Assembly: GCA_913775715.1 (NCBI GenBank) | Contig: CAJYMC010000001.1 | Location: 62,001-126,000 of the forward strand | Direction: 5' to 3' | From: an uncultured Exiguobacterium sp. | GTDB taxonomy: Bacteria; Bacillota; Bacilli; Exiguobacteriales; Exiguobacteriaceae | DNA: 64,000 nucleotides | In this document: positions 1 through 8,268 of the stretch, in pieces | How the letters are laid out: each line of letters begins with the position of its first letter | Position numbering within the stretch: the stretch's first letter is position 1 | Position numbers and translations under genes: made by a program | Notes under the pieces: model-generated | Database searches by the model: none | What the model was told of the DNA's origin: nothing | The model's input: only the letters and a program-made list of their open reading frames with translations

Positions 1-342
1 ACGGAACAAGAAGCGGTCGAAGCCGGACATGCTGTTCAGAGCGGACAGTTCCCGCTGAATGCAAACGGAGCGACGACGATCGAAGGTGGTAGTGGATTCG
101 TCAAAGTCATCGCTGACGAGCAAACATCACTGATCCTTGGTATTCACATGATTGGGGACGATGCTCATCGTCTCGTCGGACAATTCACCCAAGCACTGGA
201 ACTGACAGCAAAACGGGAAGATCTCCTCTTCCCTGTCATGGCACATCCGAGTCGAAGCGAAGCCTTGACGGAATCGATGGAAGCCTTATTTGGTCAATCG
301 ATCCATCTTCCACCACGTCAACAGGTCGGTTCGCGCGCGTAA
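1..342 (+). CDS. lpdA: Dihydrolipoamide dehydrogenase, C-terminal part (gene starts before the window)
   Basis: The reading frame is open from base 1 and ends at TAA 340-342, giving the last 113 residues. They match the dimerisation domain of the flavoprotein disulfide reductase family: a GIHMIG segment followed by a block reading AHPSRSE, which keeps the catalytic His and Glu of the usual AHPTLSE motif. The enzyme reoxidises the lipoyl arm of E2 in 2-oxoacid dehydrogenase complexes, passing electrons to NAD. The usual Thr-Leu of the motif is Ser-Arg here, so a branched-chain or accessory E3 paralogue, or another reductase of the family, is possible. The N-terminal FAD and NAD domains are outside the window. 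Confidence 0.8.
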   Translation, partial: TEQEAVEAGHAVQSGQFPLNANGATTIEGGSGFVKVIADEQTSLILGIHMIGDDAHRLVGQFTQALELTAKREDLLFPVMAHPSRSEALTESMEALFGQSIHLPPRQQVGSRA

Positions 343-385
343 TCCAAAAGAGGTGCCTCTGCGTCAGAAGCACCTCTTTTGGATT
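341..385 (+). terminator. Terminator of the dihydrolipoamide dehydrogenase gene
   Basis: A 16-bp perfect inverted repeat (341-356 and 370-385) begins inside the TAA stop codon. The right arm contains the run CTTTT, and the structure sits between the stop and the ogt ribosome binding site. Confidence 0.75.
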
Positions 386-420
386 CATCACTTCATTTCG
401 TGTAGAAAGGAAAACATGTC

Positions 421-921
421 ATGGAACTGTACTTCACTCGTTTGCAATGGAATACACATACGTTTCCGGTCGCCGCTACAGCAGATGGTCTCTGTTATGT
501 CGGCGCTTGGGATGAACCGGAGGATGTATTCGACGAATGGTCGCGGAAACACTTCCCCCGAGCCGAGCGGACTGCTTCTGATACCGCGCTTGCTCCGTAT
601 ACGGAGCAGCTACTGGCTTATCTAAATCAGCAGTCGACGACACTGTCCTTTCCAATCGCACCAGTCGGTACCCCGTTTCAACTTGAAGTCTGGCATGCTT
701 TACGCGCGGTACCATACGGTCAAACCGCCACCTACTCCGATATCGCGGAACGTCTCTTCCGGCCGAATGCGACTCGCGCGATTGGCACGGCAATTGGGAA
801 AAATCGATTACTGCTTGCGATCCCATGTCACCGGATCATTGGCAAAAAAGGCGATCTGCTCGGGTATCATGGCGGTCTGAATATGAAGCGGACACTACTC
901 GCGCTCGAGCAACGCCTCTGA
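421..921 (+). CDS. ogt: Methylated-DNA--protein-cysteine methyltransferase
   Basis: This 166-residue protein repairs O6-alkylguanine by transferring the alkyl group to its own cysteine. The active-site motif PCHRII (Cys about 136) and the DNA-binding helix segment around residues 100-125 (YGQTATYSDIAERL, NATRAIGTAIGKN) are intact. The length is normal for the Ogt/AGT family. An AAAGGA ribosome binding site lies about 9 bases before ATG 421; an earlier ATG at 416 is out of frame. The gene stands alone behind a strong terminator, and its 3' end overlaps the convergent VOC gene by 27 bases. Confidence 0.93.
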   Translation: MELYFTRLQWNTHTFPVAATADGLCYVGAWDEPEDVFDEWSRKHFPRAERTASDTALAPYTEQLLAYLNQQSTTLSFPIAPVGTPFQLEVWHALRAVPYGQTATYSDIAERLFRPNATRAIGTAIGKNRLLLAIPCHRIIGKKGDLLGYHGGLNMKRTLLALEQRL

Positions 922-1305
922 TTCTCGTCCCTCTTCGCTGAACGATAGAGCGAACAGAATCCCGAACGGATCGCGGACTTGCGCATACCAACCTCCAAAG
1001 TCTGCTATCGCAAGAGGTGTGACGATTTGACCGTCTGTCGTTAATCGCAGATACACTTGCTCGAGCTCTTCAAGCGACGTAAAAGTCAACAACAGATGGA
1101 GCGAAGAAGAGGTATTCGGTGCGTCACTCTCGTCCCACAGCATCAATTCAAACGCCCCATTGGATAAATGTGCGTGATAGACGGTATCTTCTGCTTCATC
1201 AAGTAAGAGACGACGACGTGTCATCGTAAATACGTTTTCGTAGTACACGATCGCCTGCTTGGCTTGTCCCGAAAAAACGAGACAAGGAGTAGCGGCATAC
1301 TGCAT
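895..1305 (-). CDS. VOC/PhnB-like glyoxalase-fold protein
   Basis: The product (136 residues) starts MQYAATPCLVFSGQAKQAIVYYENVF, the typical opening of PhnB-like VOC-superfamily proteins. The end of the domain, GGWYAQVRDPFGILFALS, is also typical. These proteins share the glyoxalase beta-alpha-beta fold; substrates are mostly unknown. A longer frame opens at 1323, but its first codons are themselves the AAAGGAGG ribosome binding site of the ATG at 1305, so 1305 is chosen. The convergent 3' overlap with ogt means that neither gene has a terminator between them. Confidence 0.8.
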   Translation of the reverse strand: MQYAATPCLVFSGQAKQAIVYYENVFTMTRRRLLLDEAEDTVYHAHLSNGAFELMLWDESDAPNTSSSLHLLLTFTSLEELEQVYLRLTTDGQIVTPLAIADFGGWYAQVRDPFGILFALSFSEEGRESEALLERE

Positions 1306-1379
1306 GAAAAGTCCTCCTTTCATTATGCTTTAGTATTACCTTTCGCACTTTTCTTCCCGATTTCCTTCTATACACAAAA

Positions 1380-1420
1380 AGCCCCACTTTCCTGTCTAAC
1401 CGGACACGGAAAGTGGGGCT
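1380..1420 (-). terminator. Terminator of the galactoside operon
   Basis: Twelve-base arms (1381-1392 and 1408-1419, GCCCCACTTTCC) pair perfectly, and on the minus strand the stem is followed by CTTTTTGTG. It lies just after the galM stop at 1436. Confidence 0.85.
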
Positions 1421-1435
1421 TCTTCTTCGAATCAA

Positions 1436-2440
1436 TCAAGACACTACACCAAAGCGATAAGCTGTTTTCCAGTGATAGGTCTCACCGGGTGACAACAAGA
1501 TTGATGGAAAATCAGATTCATGGACTGCATTCGGATGCACTTGTGCTTCAAGGCATAAACCAAGTGATGGTCGAGCAGGAACACCGTGAACCGTATAATC
1601 GGTCAGTAGTTGCGTTCCCGTATAGAGCACGATCGCCGGCTGATTCGTTGTCACGTCGACGAAACGACCGGACACCGGATCTTCAAGTCGAAGTGTGTCA
1701 TCCCGCAATACGAAGGGATGATCATAGCCGTTTCCAACAGCAATCGTCTCGGGATGCTCCGGCGTAATCCCGTCACGAATCGACTGACCGTTCCGGAAAT
1801 CAAACGGGGTTCCGGAGACATCCCGCTGTTCCCCTGTCGGTAAGCCGTCTGGCTGGACCGGTAAGTAGCAGTCGCTTGGTAACGTCAAGACATGATCTAA
1901 CACATCCCGCTTCGCATTTCCCGATAAGTTGAAGTACGTATGATTCGTCAGATTGAGTGGTGTCGTCTGATCCGTCACGGCCGTCATCTCAAGCGTCAAT
2001 GTTGTTCCCTCTAATCGATAATGCACGTCGAGTGTGACCGTTCCCGGATACCCTTCTTCTCCATCCGGACTGTTCAAACGCAAATGAAACAACGTATCCG
2101 TCGCTTCGATAACATCGAACCATGCTTGATCGAATCCGTGAATCCCACCATGCAGATGATTCGCACCGTCGTTTGCGACGAGCGGATAGACCTCTTCCGC
2201 TACTTCGAAGCGTGCCTGTCCGATTCGACCAGCGACGCGTCCGACGATTGCCCCGAAGTAAGGCGAGTGCTGTTGATACTCTTCTACCGCCTCGAGACCT
2301 AAGACGACGCTTTCCAAATGACCTTCCCGATCGGTCGTCCGGATATCTTGGATGATGCCGCCGTAGTTCCAGAGTGTCACTTCGATGCCTTCCTGACGTA
2401 ACGTATGTCGGATCAACTCTTTCTCAAGTAGTCGTGTCAT
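1436..2440 (-). CDS. galM: Aldose 1-epimerase (mutarotase)
   Basis: The 334-residue protein interconverts the alpha and beta anomers of galactose, supplying the alpha form to galactokinase. Family landmarks are visible: GRVAGRI, NHLHGG (substrate-binding His), NLTNHTYFNLSG and the late LEAQ segment containing the catalytic Glu. It is the last gene of the operon. Its ATG overlaps the galT TGA by four bases (ATGA at 2437-2440), implying coupled translation. It releases galactose in a usable form from the beta-galactosidase product made by the operon. Confidence 0.95.
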   Translation of the reverse strand: MTRLLEKELIRHTLRQEGIEVTLWNYGGIIQDIRTTDREGHLESVVLGLEAVEEYQQHSPYFGAIVGRVAGRIGQARFEVAEEVYPLVANDGANHLHGGIHGFDQAWFDVIEATDTLFHLRLNSPDGEEGYPGTVTLDVHYRLEGTTLTLEMTAVTDQTTPLNLTNHTYFNLSGNAKRDVLDHVLTLPSDCYLPVQPDGLPTGEQRDVSGTPFDFRNGQSIRDGITPEHPETIAVGNGYDHPFVLRDDTLRLEDPVSGRFVDVTTNQPAIVLYTGTQLLTDYTVHGVPARPSLGLCLEAQVHPNAVHESDFPSILLSPGETYHWKTAYRFGVVS

Positions 2441-3933
2441 CGTTGTTCCTCCACCGGTTGGCGCGTCACGAGTTGAACAAATCGCCCGAACGCCGCCTGA
2501 CCTTCTTCCGTCTGTTTAAAGACGCCACAGTCCTCAAGACCACGTACGAATTTCGCAGCGACCGCTTGCTCGACGTACATCGTGACATCTTGACCGTCAT
2601 ACGCTTGTTTTAGTTCCTCTGCCCAGTCAGCATGAGCGACAGCTACTTCGTCGACTTCACCTGTGATGAACTGTTCGACCTGTTGCAACTCTTGGAGCAA
2701 ACGTGCCGGTAAGACCGCCAGTCCCATCACCTCGATCAAACCGATATTTTCCCGTTTGATATGGTGAATATCAGCATGCGTATGGAAAATACCGTCCGGA
2801 TGTTCTGCTGACGTCCGGTTGTTCCGTAAGACGAGATCGAGCTCGAATTGTCCATCACGTTGACGGGCGATCGGCGTCACCGTATTGTGTCGCGTCTCAC
2901 CTGTGTGTGACTGGATCTCTTGACTCTCATCCGTATACGTCAACCACGTCTCATAGACGGTCGCCGCAGCATCGAGTAGTGCCGACGCATCTGTACTTTT
3001 CAGACGCAACACACTCAGTGGCCAGTGTAAGGTTTCACCAGTGACTGTCGGCTGATCCGGGAACGTAAAGGATGTTAAAGCGTTTGCCCGGTCCATCGCA
3101 AACGTATAACGACCGCCCTGATAATGATCATGCGTCAGGATTGATCCGCCGACGATCGGCAGGTCCGCATTCGAACCAGCAAAGTAATGCGGGAACTGCT
3201 CGACGAAAGCGAGCAGACGTGCAAAGGCATCCCGATTGATGACCATGTCACGATGTTCCTCTGACAAGATGATGCTATGTTCGTTGTAATAGACGTACGG
3301 TGAGTATTGTAATGCCCACGGTTCTTCCATCAGTGTCAGCGGAACGATTCGGTGATTCGCACGAGCTGGATGATTCGCACGGCCCGCGTAGCCGACGTTT
3401 TCAACGCACAACAGACACGTTGGATAGTTCGACGTCGTTGGTGCCTCCGTCCGAGCTGCTGCGATTTCACGTGGATCTTTTTCCGGCTTCGATAAGTTGA
3501 TTGTGACATCAATCGTCCCATAAGCCGTCTCTGCTTGATAGCGTTTATTCTTAGCAATCCGTTTCGTTTGAATGTAGTTACTCGCTTGGCTGAGTTGATA
3601 AAAATAATCCGTCGCCGCTACCGGTGATTCAGCGTACAGACGATGGAATGCCGCCGTCACGTCAGACGGACGCGCGACGAAGATATCCATCACATCTGCT
3701 GCGAACTGTTCTTTGTCTTCGAGACGCGCTGGCAACTGCCCGCTTGCAATCAACACTTCAATCATGTCGTCCAAGATATCGGGAATTGGGCGAGATGGTA
3801 CGCCTGCCTGTTCTTCAAAATCGGCTTGACCGATCCGCGCTAGAATCCGGTTCCGGGCGTAGGTCGCATCTTCCGGTTCAATCAAACGTTCCTGGATTGC
3901 TTGCGCTACTAACTGTTGGATGAGTTCATTCAT
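2437..3933 (-). CDS. galT: UDP-glucose--hexose-1-phosphate uridylyltransferase, class II
   Basis: GalT exchanges UMP between UDP-glucose and galactose-1-phosphate. The 498-residue length and the segments CLLCVENVGYAGRANHPARANH, ALQYSPYVYYNEH and HDHYQGG identify the Bacillales/lactobacilli class II enzyme rather than the shorter E. coli type. The longest frame begins at 4014, inside galE, but GAGGAG nine bases before the ATG at 3933 marks the real start, 29 bases after the galE stop. It overlaps galM by four bases. Confidence 0.95.
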   Translation of the reverse strand: MNELIQQLVAQAIQERLIEPEDATYARNRILARIGQADFEEQAGVPSRPIPDILDDMIEVLIASGQLPARLEDKEQFAADVMDIFVARPSDVTAAFHRLYAESPVAATDYFYQLSQASNYIQTKRIAKNKRYQAETAYGTIDVTINLSKPEKDPREIAAARTEAPTTSNYPTCLLCVENVGYAGRANHPARANHRIVPLTLMEEPWALQYSPYVYYNEHSIILSEEHRDMVINRDAFARLLAFVEQFPHYFAGSNADLPIVGGSILTHDHYQGGRYTFAMDRANALTSFTFPDQPTVTGETLHWPLSVLRLKSTDASALLDAAATVYETWLTYTDESQEIQSHTGETRHNTVTPIARQRDGQFELDLVLRNNRTSAEHPDGIFHTHADIHHIKRENIGLIEVMGLAVLPARLLQELQQVEQFITGEVDEVAVAHADWAEELKQAYDGQDVTMYVEQAVAAKFVRGLEDCGVFKQTEEGQAAFGRFVQLVTRQPVEEQR

Positions 3934-3962
3934 CGCCGTCACTCTCCTCATTCTGTCTCTCT

Positions 3963-4961
3963 TTAACGAACGCTCGTCCGGTACCCTTCTGGGTGATGTG
4001 CATGCCAATTCCAAGCATCACGGATGATCGTTTCGATATCGGTGCGTTGCGGTGTCCAGCCGAGAACTTCTTTTGCTTTGGTGGATCCGGCGATTAAGAT
4101 ACTCGGATCACCTGCACGACGTTCAATGATCCGTTCTGGAATCGGATGTCCTGTTACGCGACGAGCTGCTTCGATGATTTCTCGAACGGAGAACCCTTGG
4201 CTTGAACCGAGGTTAAAGACTGTGCTGTCGTTGCCATCCGCTAAATAATCGAGTGCTCGTACATGGGCATCGATCAAGTCTTCAACATGGATGTAATCAC
4301 GAATGCACGTGCCATCCGGCGTTGGATAATCATCGCCATAGATCGAAATTTCTGCCCGTTGTCGGTTGGCGACTTCAAGGACGAGCGGAATCAAATGTGT
4401 TTCTGGTGTATGGTCTTCCCCGATCTCACCTGTCGCCCGTGCACCGGCGACATTGAAGTAACGTAACGCGACGTAACGTAAGCCATACGCTTGTTCAGAC
4501 CAGCGCATCATCTTCTCCATCATCAACTTCGTCTCGCCATATGCATTCGTCGGACTCGTTTCCGCTGTTTCGAGAATCGGCATCTGTTCCTGTTCACCGT
4601 ATGTCGCTGCCGTCGAAGAGAAGACGATTTGTTTGATGTCGTGAGCAATCATCGCTTCGAGCAACACTTGTGTCCCGTAAACGTTGTTATCAAAGTAGCG
4701 TAATGGTTCCGTCATCGACTCGCCGACAAGTGAAAAAGCAGCGAAATGAACGACTTGTTCAATCGTCTCTTCCGTAAAGACGCGATCGAGAAAAGCACGA
4801 TCGCGTATATCTCCTTCATATAAACGTGCTTGCGGGTGAACCGCTTCACGATGACCGGATTGCAGATGGTCGATGACGACGACATCCTTTCCGGCATCAA
4901 TCAATTGATAGACGGCATGGGAGCCGATATAACCAGCTCCACCTACGACTAACGTTGCCAT
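3963..4961 (-). CDS. galE: UDP-glucose 4-epimerase
   Basis: GalE regenerates UDP-glucose from UDP-galactose. The short-chain dehydrogenase signature is complete: GGAGYIGSH at residues 7-15 for NAD, and the YGETK motif with catalytic Tyr and Lys around 141-145, after the SSTAATYG strand. The length of 332 residues is standard. Its ATG directly follows the galK stop (TAA ATG), and the GGGAGG ribosome binding site lies inside the end of galK. Confidence 0.96.
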   Translation of the reverse strand: MATLVVGGAGYIGSHAVYQLIDAGKDVVVIDHLQSGHREAVHPQARLYEGDIRDRAFLDRVFTEETIEQVVHFAAFSLVGESMTEPLRYFDNNVYGTQVLLEAMIAHDIKQIVFSSTAATYGEQEQMPILETAETSPTNAYGETKLMMEKMMRWSEQAYGLRYVALRYFNVAGARATGEIGEDHTPETHLIPLVLEVANRQRAEISIYGDDYPTPDGTCIRDYIHVEDLIDAHVRALDYLADGNDSTVFNLGSSQGFSVREIIEAARRVTGHPIPERIIERRAGDPSILIAGSTKAKEVLGWTPQRTDIETIIRDAWNWHAHHPEGYRTSVR

Positions 4962-6134
4962 TTAGATGACCTCCCGTTCGATTTCACGTGCTCCGTCACC
5001 GACCGTCGCCGTATAGAACGTCGCCGGGTATCCGATCCGTGCTTCATAATGTTCGCCGACAGCTTGTTTGAAGGCGTCGACTGCCTCGTCTTCAACGATC
5101 GCAATCGCGCAGCCACCAAAACCAGCACCTGTCATCCGTGCGCCGAGCACGCCCGGTTGTTCCCAAGCGGCTTCGACGAGTGTATCAAGTTCAATCCCTG
5201 TCACTTCATAATCTTCCCGTAACGAGACGTGTGACGCATTCATCAACTGACCGAACGTCGTCAGTTCTCCCGCTTCGAGTGCCGCTAGCGCCTGAAGCGT
5301 TCGTTCATTTTCTGAAATCGCATGGCGAGCGCGACGCATCAAGATTTCGTCTTCCCATGCGACTTTTGCGAATTCTGACGTCGTCCATTGTCCGAGTGCT
5401 TCCCGTGGCGTGAATTGATTGAGATAAGCGAGTGCTGCTTCACACTCTGCTCGGCGTTCATTGTATTTCGAATCCGCTAGTTCACGGCGTTTGTTCGTAT
5501 TCATGATTATGATCGTATATCCTGTCAAATCGAGTGGGGCATACGTATAATCGAGCGTCTCACAATCGAGCAACAATCCCGCTCCTGCTTTTCCCATACC
5601 GATCGCAAATTGATCCATGATGCCACTGTTGACGCCAATATAACGGTTTTCGACTTGTTGACCGAACCGGACGAGATCAAGACGTGGAATCTCTAATCCA
5701 TATAATCGATCGAGCAAGACACCGATGACGAGTTCAAGCGAAGCCGATGATGAAAGACCAGCTCCATTCGGGATGTCACCTTGAATCAGGATGTCACATC
5801 CTGAGTCGATGCGGTACCCTGCTTCCTGTAAGACTGTAATCATCCCCTTCGCGTAGTTCGCCCAACCGTGCGTCGCGTCGTACGCGAGTTGGTCGAGTGC
5901 GACTTCGATGATGCCGTCTTGCTCAAAATTCAATGAATAGAAGCGGAAGCGTTGATCGTCTCGTTTTCGCGCGATCGCATGCGTACCGAACGTTAACGCA
6001 CATGGAAAGACGTGACCGCCATTGTAATCCGTATGTTCACCGATTAAGTTGATCCGTCCTGGTGCAAAGAAGCGATGCGTCGACGGTGAGCCAAACCGCT
6101 GTTCAAATTGTTCTTCTAACGTCTGGTCTGTCAT
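4962..6134 (-). CDS. galK: Galactokinase
   Basis: GalK phosphorylates galactose with ATP. Three GHMP-kinase motifs are present: GRINLIGEHTDYNGG at residues 26-40, the ATP loop GAGLSSSAS near 125, and MTGAGFGGC near 340. The length is 390 residues. Its ATG overlaps the stop of the alpha-galactosidase gene by four bases, and its AAAGGAG site lies inside that gene. It is the first of the four Leloir genes in the operon. Confidence 0.96.
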   Translation of the reverse strand: MTDQTLEEQFEQRFGSPSTHRFFAPGRINLIGEHTDYNGGHVFPCALTFGTHAIARKRDDQRFRFYSLNFEQDGIIEVALDQLAYDATHGWANYAKGMITVLQEAGYRIDSGCDILIQGDIPNGAGLSSSASLELVIGVLLDRLYGLEIPRLDLVRFGQQVENRYIGVNSGIMDQFAIGMGKAGAGLLLDCETLDYTYAPLDLTGYTIIIMNTNKRRELADSKYNERRAECEAALAYLNQFTPREALGQWTTSEFAKVAWEDEILMRRARHAISENERTLQALAALEAGELTTFGQLMNASHVSLREDYEVTGIELDTLVEAAWEQPGVLGARMTGAGFGGCAIAIVEDEAVDAFKQAVGEHYEARIGYPATFYTATVGDGAREIEREVI

Positions 6135-8254
6135 ACGATCGTCTCCTTTGATTCGAGTAGTGAAAGCGCACGGTGGACTGGCTGAATCCGCAAGCAGCGG
6201 GCTTCATAGTCCGTCGTGTATGAGAATGTCAAGCCTTGTTGCATCAAATAAGCGCCGCTTAACGTCCGGTCCTCGACTTGATAACGCATTGCTGGGTCGA
6301 GTCCTTTTAGCTTGAAGTGATACTGATGTGCTCCGTATTGTCGAAGTGGCGCGATCGCAAGTAGGACTGTTTCTTCTTCTGATGTATACTGCATGACGCT
6401 TGGCGTCTGTTGTGTAAAAGCAGATAAGCGATACTGGATACCGCGTTGAATCGTCGGACGAATCGCTTGGTATGTCTCGATCCAACCTTTTGCTTCCGCA
6501 AGTTCATCCGTTGACCACTCGCTTAAGTTACCACCGATTCCGAGTGTGCCTTGCATCGAGGAGACAAAGCGTGTTGCAAGCGGTACGTTGCGTCCATTTA
6601 ACCAGTTCGGTCCGTCCGTCACCCAGCAACTCATCATCTTCGCATTGTAGGCATACGAGAAATCATGCTGAATTTGTAAGCGATCGAGTGGATCGGTGTT
6701 ATCACTCGTCCAGACTTGTTCCGTCCGTGAGAGGATTCCAAGGTCGATCCGTCCACCACCACCAGCACAGGCTTCGAAGTCGACCGTCGGATGCAAGCGA
6801 CGCAATTCATCAAAGATTCGATACAATGCATCGACGTGACGTTTCCATAATTCCTGTTGGCGATCCGTCTGATCTTTTGGAACGCCTGGTTCTGAGAAGG
6901 CACGGTTCATGTCCCATTTGATGTAGTCGATCGCGTGACGCGTGAGCAAGTCATCCATCATCTCGAGAATGAATTGCTCGACTTCTGGTAATCCAAGGTT
7001 TAAGACGTATTGATTCCGAGACGTCGTCCGGACCGCATCGCGCGCATGGTAAATCCAGTCTGGATGCGACCGGTATAGATCAGAATCCGGATTGACCATC
7101 TCCGGTTCGACCCAAAGACCGAATTGTAAGCCTTGTTGTTTCACATACGAGATCAAAGGCTGAAGACCATTCGGAAACTTTTCCCGATTGACGTGCCAGT
7201 CTCCGAGTCCCGCTTGATCGGAATGGCGTTCACCGAACCACCCATCATCGACGACGAACAGTTCACAGCCGATTCCCGCTGCCAGATCAACGAGTTCACG
7301 TTGACCGGATTCCGTCACATCGAAATAGGTCGCTTCCCATGAGTTATAGAGAACCGGACGATCGGTCGCACGCGGCATGATGACGTCTCGCTGGAACGCA
7401 TGCGCATGGGCGCTCATATCCGCGAAACCGTCCGCATAACCGATGTAGAACGTTGGTGTCGTCAACTGTTGTTGATGTGATAGTTTCCAGCTGAAGTCAA
7501 ACGGATTCATGCCGCCCGATAGCTGAACGAAACCGAACGCATCTTGTTCGACGTGAATCGCCCAGTTGCCGGAATAAGCAAAATGTCCGTAGACGATTTC
7601 ACCACCGTCTTCTGTAGCGTCCTGCTCGAGTGCGAACCAAGGATTCGCTTGATGGCTCGTCACCCCACGCCGACTTTCGACCGTCTGACGTCCTGGTGTC
7701 ACCGGTGTAATCTGTTTCTTGAACTCCCCTGTCCACATCCCAGCGAAGTGATGCAGTTTTAAATGCGGTTGATGCCAGCGTCCCATCGCAAAGGACTGGG
7801 CTGCTGTCAAGCGTACTGGTAATCGGCCTGTATTTTCGACGACGATTGAACGACCGATGATGTCGTAATCGGTGAACACTTCGTACTGAACCCCGACACG
7901 CATCTCCTGCAAGGGATCAAACAGCCAGAGCGTCAATTTCGTTTCCGTCTGTTCGGAACGCTCAAACTGGAACTGGTGAATCCGCTGTCCGTCCTCTCGT
8001 TCCGACTTCAGAGTCGGTTCCGTGTACAACATCTCGCCGAATGGTACGAAATCGTACGTCGCGACGCCGTCTGGCGATTCAAACGAACTGTGCGCGACGA
8101 CCGGACTCGGTAACGCTTCATAATCATTCCGGTATGGTAACTTGGCACCGAAATAGGTGTGAATCAGCTTACCGTTCGCACCGACCGTGACGACGTGAGC
8201 GACCCGTTTCCCTTCGACGACGAAACGACGTCCTGCTACTTCAAAGATTGCCAT
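6131..8254 (-). CDS. Alpha-galactosidase, glycoside hydrolase family 36
   Basis: This 707-residue protein without a signal peptide should hydrolyse imported alpha-galactosides such as melibiose or raffinose-type sugars in the cytoplasm. The GH36 nucleophile is Asp about 448 in YIKWDMNR, and the acid/base is Asp about 518 in WTSDNTD. WVEPEMVNPDSDLY and EACAGGGGR are further family blocks. The length is close to Bacillus/Geobacillus AgaN-type enzymes (about 730). An AAGGAGG site overlaps the end of the beta-galactosidase gene. Confidence 0.93.
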   Translation of the reverse strand: MAIFEVAGRRFVVEGKRVAHVVTVGANGKLIHTYFGAKLPYRNDYEALPSPVVAHSSFESPDGVATYDFVPFGEMLYTEPTLKSEREDGQRIHQFQFERSEQTETKLTLWLFDPLQEMRVGVQYEVFTDYDIIGRSIVVENTGRLPVRLTAAQSFAMGRWHQPHLKLHHFAGMWTGEFKKQITPVTPGRQTVESRRGVTSHQANPWFALEQDATEDGGEIVYGHFAYSGNWAIHVEQDAFGFVQLSGGMNPFDFSWKLSHQQQLTTPTFYIGYADGFADMSAHAHAFQRDVIMPRATDRPVLYNSWEATYFDVTESGQRELVDLAAGIGCELFVVDDGWFGERHSDQAGLGDWHVNREKFPNGLQPLISYVKQQGLQFGLWVEPEMVNPDSDLYRSHPDWIYHARDAVRTTSRNQYVLNLGLPEVEQFILEMMDDLLTRHAIDYIKWDMNRAFSEPGVPKDQTDRQQELWKRHVDALYRIFDELRRLHPTVDFEACAGGGGRIDLGILSRTEQVWTSDNTDPLDRLQIQHDFSYAYNAKMMSCWVTDGPNWLNGRNVPLATRFVSSMQGTLGIGGNLSEWSTDELAEAKGWIETYQAIRPTIQRGIQYRLSAFTQQTPSVMQYTSEEETVLLAIAPLRQYGAHQYHFKLKGLDPAMRYQVEDRTLSGAYLMQQGLTFSYTTDYEARCLRIQPVHRALSLLESKETIV

Positions 8255-8268
8255 GGTTCTCTTCCTCC

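Noticed and set aside
6472..6921. Plus-strand open frame of 149 codons
   Set aside because: It is the complement of the alpha-galactosidase gene and encodes a Ser/Arg/His-rich sequence with no family features.
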